Shown: piece by piece, positions 21,345 through 25,422 of the stretch
How the letters are laid out: the number at the start of each line of letters is the position of its first letter
Position numbering within the stretch: position 1 is the first letter of the stretch
Assembly (NCBI RefSeq): GCF_000003605.2
Contig: NW_003132197.1
Span: 1-25,422 of the forward strand
Direction: 5' to 3'
Length of the DNA stretch: 25,422 nucleotides
Source of the DNA: Saccoglossus kowalevskii
Taxonomy: Eukaryota; Hemichordata; Enteropneusta; Harrimaniidae
Translations under genes and position numbers: made by a program
Notes under the pieces: model-generated
Databases searched by the model: none
Told to the model about the DNA's origin: nothing
The model's input: the letters and a program-made list of their open reading frames with translations, nothing else

Positions 21345-21784
21345 TCCGTACATTATATTTTGCCCACTTAAATTAACTATTAATATAAAGGGTTAATGAT
21401 AAAGTTACAAATTAAATTATTTCAAACATGTTTCTGAATTCGGCGCTAGAGTTTAATCTGTCTGTCAACAACGAATGACAGTATGATTTATTCTATGTTC
21501 ATGTAAATCTGAAGTATTTTAAGTAAAAATAGAAATATACTTTAACATAGCAAAAATCAAACTTCTAATCGGATTATACATCACATGGATTGCAGCACTA
21601 GAAATAGAAGCATGTAGATTGCCGTAAAGATCACAATCGCAATAGAGAAAGTATAGTTTTGTGAATGGTAAACTGACGTCCAGATTCAGAAGAACATGCA
21701 ATAGAGGTAACATCATTTTTTATAAATCCAGTGTGGTGGTTGTCCCTTGGCACATATAACATCATTGTTTTATTATTAATTAAC

Positions 21785-21794
21785 TTTATTTATT
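21785..21794 (-). terminator. Poly(A) signal of ST4 (AATAAATAAA)
   Basis: Same arrangement as for ST3, about 70 nt past the stop codon. Confidence 0.6.
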
Positions 21795-21860
21795 AGATTA
21801 AATTACATTGGTTAAAACACTTAGCAGCAAATACTGAAATACATCGAAATACCATGAAAC

Positions 21861-22682
21861 TTACAATTTGTTGTCTGCCATTTCCATATACAGAGGCATG
21901 ACATGGTCAATGTACTGTTTTACTTCTTCTGGTAACTCTACGTTTATGTGAGATTGAGCTAGAAGCTGAAAGCAACTGCTTTCAATCGCGGTTTTGAAAT
22001 ACATTTCTACAAACTGTGGATTTTTCATACGATCAGGAAAATGGTGTATGTTTCCTGGTTTCCAATTTAAGAAGTTCTCACTGAATGAAAGACCCGTGGC
22101 TAAGCAATATTTTTGTAACGTTTTTCTTGGATTTCTTATCAAATCATCCGATTCTACGATTATTGCTGGTAGATTTAATTCATTTGTGACGTACTTATAA
22201 AATCTGTAATTTTCTACAAAACGATGAACCTCAATGACACATTTTACTACATCTCGGACACCATATCCCACACGGCTGCATTCCGCTAGAGCACACTTGT
22301 ACGAGGACATGATGGATGCCTTTGGATCACGAATAAGGAATACGTGAATATACCCGGTAGGTAGGTATTTATAGTTTTTTCTTCCTCCAAGACACCCTGT
22401 GTTATCTTTAATGAAAATTGCACTCTTTTCTGGACAGGACGTTTTCTCTAATCTATCTTTCACTTCTTGGTATGTGTATCCAGGAACTGGAGGACCCTTA
22501 CTGTAATCCTCAGGACATATTCCTTCCTCCCCTTCACAATAAGCCATAACAAATTGTTCATAGAAAACTGTAATTGAAGATTCTCCTGCAATTGCTAATT
22601 CAAATGCAGTTGATCTCGACCTGCCATGTGCCCATAACGCCACTCGCAGATCTGTCGCTATATCGCAAAAACGAGCTGCCAT
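21861..22682 (-). CDS. ST4: PAPS-type sulfotransferase-like protein, 273 aa
   Basis: Sister of ST3 from the 2-kb duplication. The motifs match the family: LWAHGRSRSTAF at 16-27, YEQF at 41-44, KDN at 92-94, FLIRDPKASIMSS at 115-127, VESDDL at 176-181 and FLNWKPG at 204-210, with C-terminal NKL. It keeps the residues shared by ST1 and ST2 at the four positions where ST3 differs. Its only private coding change against ST3 is synonymous. The start is the ATG at 22682; an upstream in-frame ATG at 22709 is possible but weaker. It has a complete promoter, noncoding exon 1 and intron, so it looks like the best-preserved transcription unit of the four. The substrate is unknown. Confidence 0.85.
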   Translation of the reverse strand: MAARFCDIATDLRVALWAHGRSRSTAFELAIAGESSITVFYEQFVMAYCEGEEGICPEDYSKGPPVPGYTYQEVKDRLEKTSCPEKSAIFIKDNTGCLGGRKNYKYLPTGYIHVFLIRDPKASIMSSYKCALAECSRVGYGVRDVVKCVIEVHRFVENYRFYKYVTNELNLPAIIVESDDLIRNPRKTLQKYCLATGLSFSENFLNWKPGNIHHFPDRMKNPQFVEMYFKTAIESSCFQLLAQSHINVELPEEVKQYIDHVMPLYMEMADNKL

Positions 22683-23113
22683 TGTCACACTATGCACAAT
22701 AAACGTCATCGACTAACAACTGGAAGTCTGTAATGGAAATGAGAACCATAAATTATAATCCCATTGCTGGCATTTCTCCCAATAAAAACAATGTAACTTA
22801 ATATACCATTTTAGAGAGCATGTGATATAGAATTCTGGGCAGTTAACTGATAGCTAGACTGAACCAGAATGACTGAACTACGAGTATGTTTTGCTTCCTA
22901 GTCTTATACATGAGTATGTGAACTATTCATTGATCATAACATTGATCACTTACATGCGCGGTATCATCAGTTACTAATCTGATGAAAATAAGATCCTAGT
23001 TTTGGCTTGTTTTTGTATATTTATTTTATTTTATTCTAGTATTTATTTTTTGAAGTTTTGGTAATTGCAAAAGCCAACAAGGATCTGACCCAATACCTTC
23101 TAATCTCGCATAA
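22683..23113 (-). other. ST4 5' leader: predicted noncoding exon 1, intron, start of exon 2
   Basis: Same splice signals as ST3: donor GTAAGTG with GT at 22953-22952, acceptor G at 22728, exon 2 from 22727. The intron differs from that of ST3 by only a few substitutions. Confidence 0.5.
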
Positions 23114-23135
23114 GTAACAGCCAATCACAGCCTCC

Positions 23136-23143
23136 CTTTTATA
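23136..23143 (-). promoter_or_regulatory. TATA box of ST4 (TATAAAAG)
   Basis: Identical to the ST3 TATA box and at the same distance from the coding start. Confidence 0.55.
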
Positions 23144-23187
23144 CGGGCTGTCGGTTCTTACTTTTCAGTGTAGCGATAACTTGTACA

Positions 23188-23341
23188 CAGTGGTATATCC
23201 AGATTTGGTGGGCTTGCATCCCTGAAACGCATGACGGTTCATATGATCTGGATTACGCATAGCTTCTCTGCGATTCACGCTCCGTATATTTTAAGCGAAG
23301 CTTGGACCCCCCCCCAATACGTTTTGCTATATCCACCACTG
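23188..23341. mobile_element. hAT-like MITE upstream of ST4
   Basis: Copy of 21188-21344 with the same CAGTGGT ends and 8-bp flanks. The C run is 9 instead of 12, which accounts for the 3-bp length difference. It arrived by the 2-kb duplication, not by separate transposition. Confidence 0.5.
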
Positions 23342-23382
23342 TCCGTACATTATATTTTGCCCACTTAAATTAACTATTAATA

Positions 23383-25062
23383 GAAAATTACTTGTATATT
23401 TTTTTTAATTTAAAAAAGTAATTTCACAGCATTATACAATTTGTGTCATTACATTGAATATGTTTTTCACTTCCAACAAATGTGTACACTTCCTGATGCA
23501 TCTTCGCCAGCCAGGGTTCGTTTATGCAGTCATCGCTTCAACCAAACACTGAGCATAATTATATAGAATGGAAGCAAAAACATAAGTAAATCGTAATGAT
23601 TAGAACACTGTAAACAGCTATAGTAAACAATGCAAACGGGTTTTAAAATGTATAACGGTCACCGGCCCATGGCATCCACGCAGAATATTGGAGCAAAAAA
23701 TATTTCCTGATCATCAATTGCAAATTAAAAATATTTATTCCAGTCAGCTCAATTACCTTAATAAAGAGTTATTGTATAATGTACAAAATGTTGATAAATT
23801 GTGACGAATATTTACAGCTTCGGTTCAATGCCGTAGACAATTTTGGTTCTATCTGTCTCACCTGTCTCGAGGGCAAGCGACGGGAAAAAAAATACCGGTG
23901 TTCGGTCGAACAGGTGGAAAAAAATCGTCACTCCCTAAATAACTACGCAAAATAACGAACTGGAACCATTCTAGTCAAAATATAAACATAAACATGACTT
24001 TCGTTGCATTTGGCAATGATAAACTTACTGTAGAGCCGTGTCTTTCCCGATCGTTTTCGTCGCTAACGTTGGTATAATCCACCATTATATTTCAGTGTGT
24101 TTGTGACCTGTTTGCGACCTGGTGACGACATAAGGTGCGCTATAGAAGGAGGTCTGCGATGCGTTTACTAAAATCGTCGATGGGCTCAGATGTATGTAGA
24201 GTGGAATAAAAAAAATCACAAAATCAAAATAAAATAAAGGCATTCATAAAGTAATAACAAATACAATTAAAATAAGTTCATAGCTAGAACATTTAAAGCC
24301 CGTATACTACATCAGATTTTTATCAGATTGCATCAGTCACGTACTCGCTTCTATTGAAGTTGTTAACACCTTTTTAGCCGTGGTGTGTTTACTTTAAACA
24401 ATGTTCTGCAGCCCAACAACAGTTTATCATGGACTAACACTGGAATGAGTCCCAACTGCCTGTCAAATTGATTTCGTTGCATTCACTGTAATTTTATCTG
24501 TCAAATAATATCACAAGAGCCGTGAATATTGGAATTGGAGAAGGAGTGTCGCAATTAATGCCATTAATGTATTGTTTTGGTTGATAGTTGTTTCTCACAT
24601 TAGCCAGGCGTACATGCCATTTCAAATGTACAATTGAAAGTAACATCTGGCTCCACAGAGTGTGGCATAATGATTTAGTAACAGATTAGTTGTTTAGAAA
24701 ACTCTTCTGCTGCAAGAAACATTAAATAACGCATTAGTTGTTTGGTATTTCTTTCTGCACAATGTGTGGGTACACTTTCCATATGATTTCAGTTCTAGGT
24801 TGTGGGATGAGCAAATGGTAATTTCATCCTTTATTTCAACATTTCTGTGGTAACGTACATTTTTAGAGCATTTATCACTATTTTGCATAGCCTTCTCGTT
24901 CACTCGTCCCAAACAAATCTACAACAGCTAACTTGGACTGCTTTTGCGTTTTTGTTCCACAAATATAGCCTTGTTCAAATAACTTATAATTTTCATGTTT
25001 TGATAATCTTTGATTTTCTGAATTTCGATGAGTGACTTGAAACCTCAGTATTGGATTTGGGT
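23383..25062. other. Single-copy segment of unit 3 replacing the LINE block
   Basis: Not found elsewhere in the window. It begins with a small hairpin (AAATTACTT / AAGTAATTT, about 23386-23426). The part around 23820-24180 is GC-richer than the rest and contains a possible first coding exon on the minus strand. A minus-strand 72-codon frame at 24694-24912 lacks an ATG start and is unrecognised. No complete gene can be supported. Confidence 0.5.
24029..24085 (-). CDS. Candidate first coding exon, 19 codons, partial
   Basis: The minus strand has an ATG in good context (A at -3, G at +4) and reads MVDYTNVSDENDRERHGST. It is followed directly by a consensus donor, ACA|GTAAGTTT (24028-24021). The peptide is acidic and polar, with no signal peptide. 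The surrounding DNA is GC-richer than its neighbours, as a promoter-proximal exon might be. I could not find a second exon between here and ST4. It could be a chance ORF or the start of a gene whose remainder has been lost or displaced. Confidence 0.25.
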
Positions 25063-25422
25063 GGTAAACATTTACCTAAATTAGATGCAAATGAACTCTT
25101 GTTTTACATGCCAATATACTAGAATAATATAATAGCAATAACACCCTCGCCTAAGGCGGGTATACCACCCGATATGGCAGAATTCACTCCATATATGCAC
25201 TCGCCTGCTGCTCGGGTTTGCTGCTTGAACATAGTGTGGTGGGTTATTTACTTTCCTAGAAAGAACGACTTATTGTTCGATTATAAGTATGGATTTCAAT
25301 TTGTGATTGAGGTCTGTAGAACACGTATGAATAGATTAATCGGTTGCCACATCGTGGTTTGGATGACACTATGTTTACTTTCACATCGGTTATATATACT
25401 AAATCACATAAACTGCAGGCAC
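25063..25422. repeat. Diverged resumption of the 8.9-kb unit
   Basis: Matches about 7446-7820 and the unit 2 equivalent with substitutions and several indels. Shared blocks include ATTAGATGCAA, AAGGCGGGTAT, GTGTGGTGGGTTA and TTTCCTAGAAAG. The window ends before the exon-like relic. This shows that unit 3 continues beyond the single-copy insert. Confidence 0.8.

Larger units (their letters stand above)
19401..21385. repeat. 2-kb tandem sub-duplication, copy 1 (contains ST3)
   Basis: Repeats at 21402-23382 with about 99% identity and a constant offset of 2000-2001. The copy carries the 3' flank, ST3, its intron, first exon, TATA box and a hAT-like MITE. A 16-bp filler (21386-21401) separates the copies. 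Confidence 0.95.
21402..23382. repeat. 2-kb tandem sub-duplication, copy 2 (contains ST4)
   Basis: Near-identical to 19401-21385. The left edge lies within about 10 bp of the position where unit 3 carries its ~290-bp deletion. The right edge falls in CTATTAATA, after which single-copy DNA begins. Confidence 0.95.
17848..25422. repeat. Tandem segmental repeat, unit 3 (rearranged, LINE-free)
   Basis: Homology to the start of the unit runs from 17848 through ST3 to about 20795 and then stops. A 2-kb internal duplication and about 1.7 kb of single-copy DNA follow, and unit homology resumes at about 25063 (matching about 7446 onward) to the window end. Unit 3 has a roughly 290-bp deletion near 19410 relative to units 1 and 2, with short microhomology at the join. 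It is more diverged from units 1 and 2 than they are from each other. Confidence 0.85.

Noticed and set aside
24694-24912. 72-codon Cys/Lys-rich minus-strand frame in the single-copy segment.
   Set aside because: It begins at TTG, has a stop shortly upstream and no matching domain. This length is common by chance in six frames.

Overview
The window is animal nuclear DNA, probably from a marine invertebrate (inference). It is strongly AT-rich and has no bacterial operon structure. It contains intron-bearing genes with TATA boxes, GT-AG splice signals and AATAAA signals, a decayed LINE, a hAT-like MITE and long (AAT)n/(ATT)n tracts. No RNA gene or CRISPR array was seen, and the species cannot be named from the sequence.

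The layout is a tandem array of a minus-strand gene for a small P-loop/PAPS-type sulfotransferase (about 274 aa, one coding exon). Unit 1 (1-8921) and unit 2 (8922-17847) are near-identical 8.9-kb repeats. Each holds, left to right: 3' flanking DNA, one sulfotransferase gene (ST1, ST2), an (AAT)n tract, a 5'-truncated frameshifted LINE split by a ~0.94-kb unidentified insert, an (ATT)n tail, and ~1.6 kb of flank. Unit 3 (17848 to the window end) starts the same way but is rearranged. It carries a 2-kb tandem sub-duplication with two more genes (ST3, ST4), lacks the LINE block, has ~1.7 kb of single-copy DNA (23383-25062), and rejoins the unit sequence at about 25063.

ST3 and ST4 each keep a full transcription unit: a TATA box, a noncoding first exon, a ~226-nt intron, the coding exon and a poly(A) signal, with a hAT-like MITE ending about 45 bp upstream of the TATA box. 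ST1 and ST2 keep the splice acceptor, but the promoter and first exon are replaced by the LINE-bearing block. At each unit junction, ~200-bp imperfect inverted repeats face each other across about 1 kb.

The most interesting signals are evolutionary. ST1 and ST2 differ about 6% in coding DNA although flanking noncoding DNA is more than 99% identical. ST3 has four private amino-acid changes against none in its 2-kb sister ST4. The LINE catalytic motif is damaged differently in the two units. No clearly new molecular system was found; the plausible novelty is the expanding and diversifying sulfotransferase cluster.
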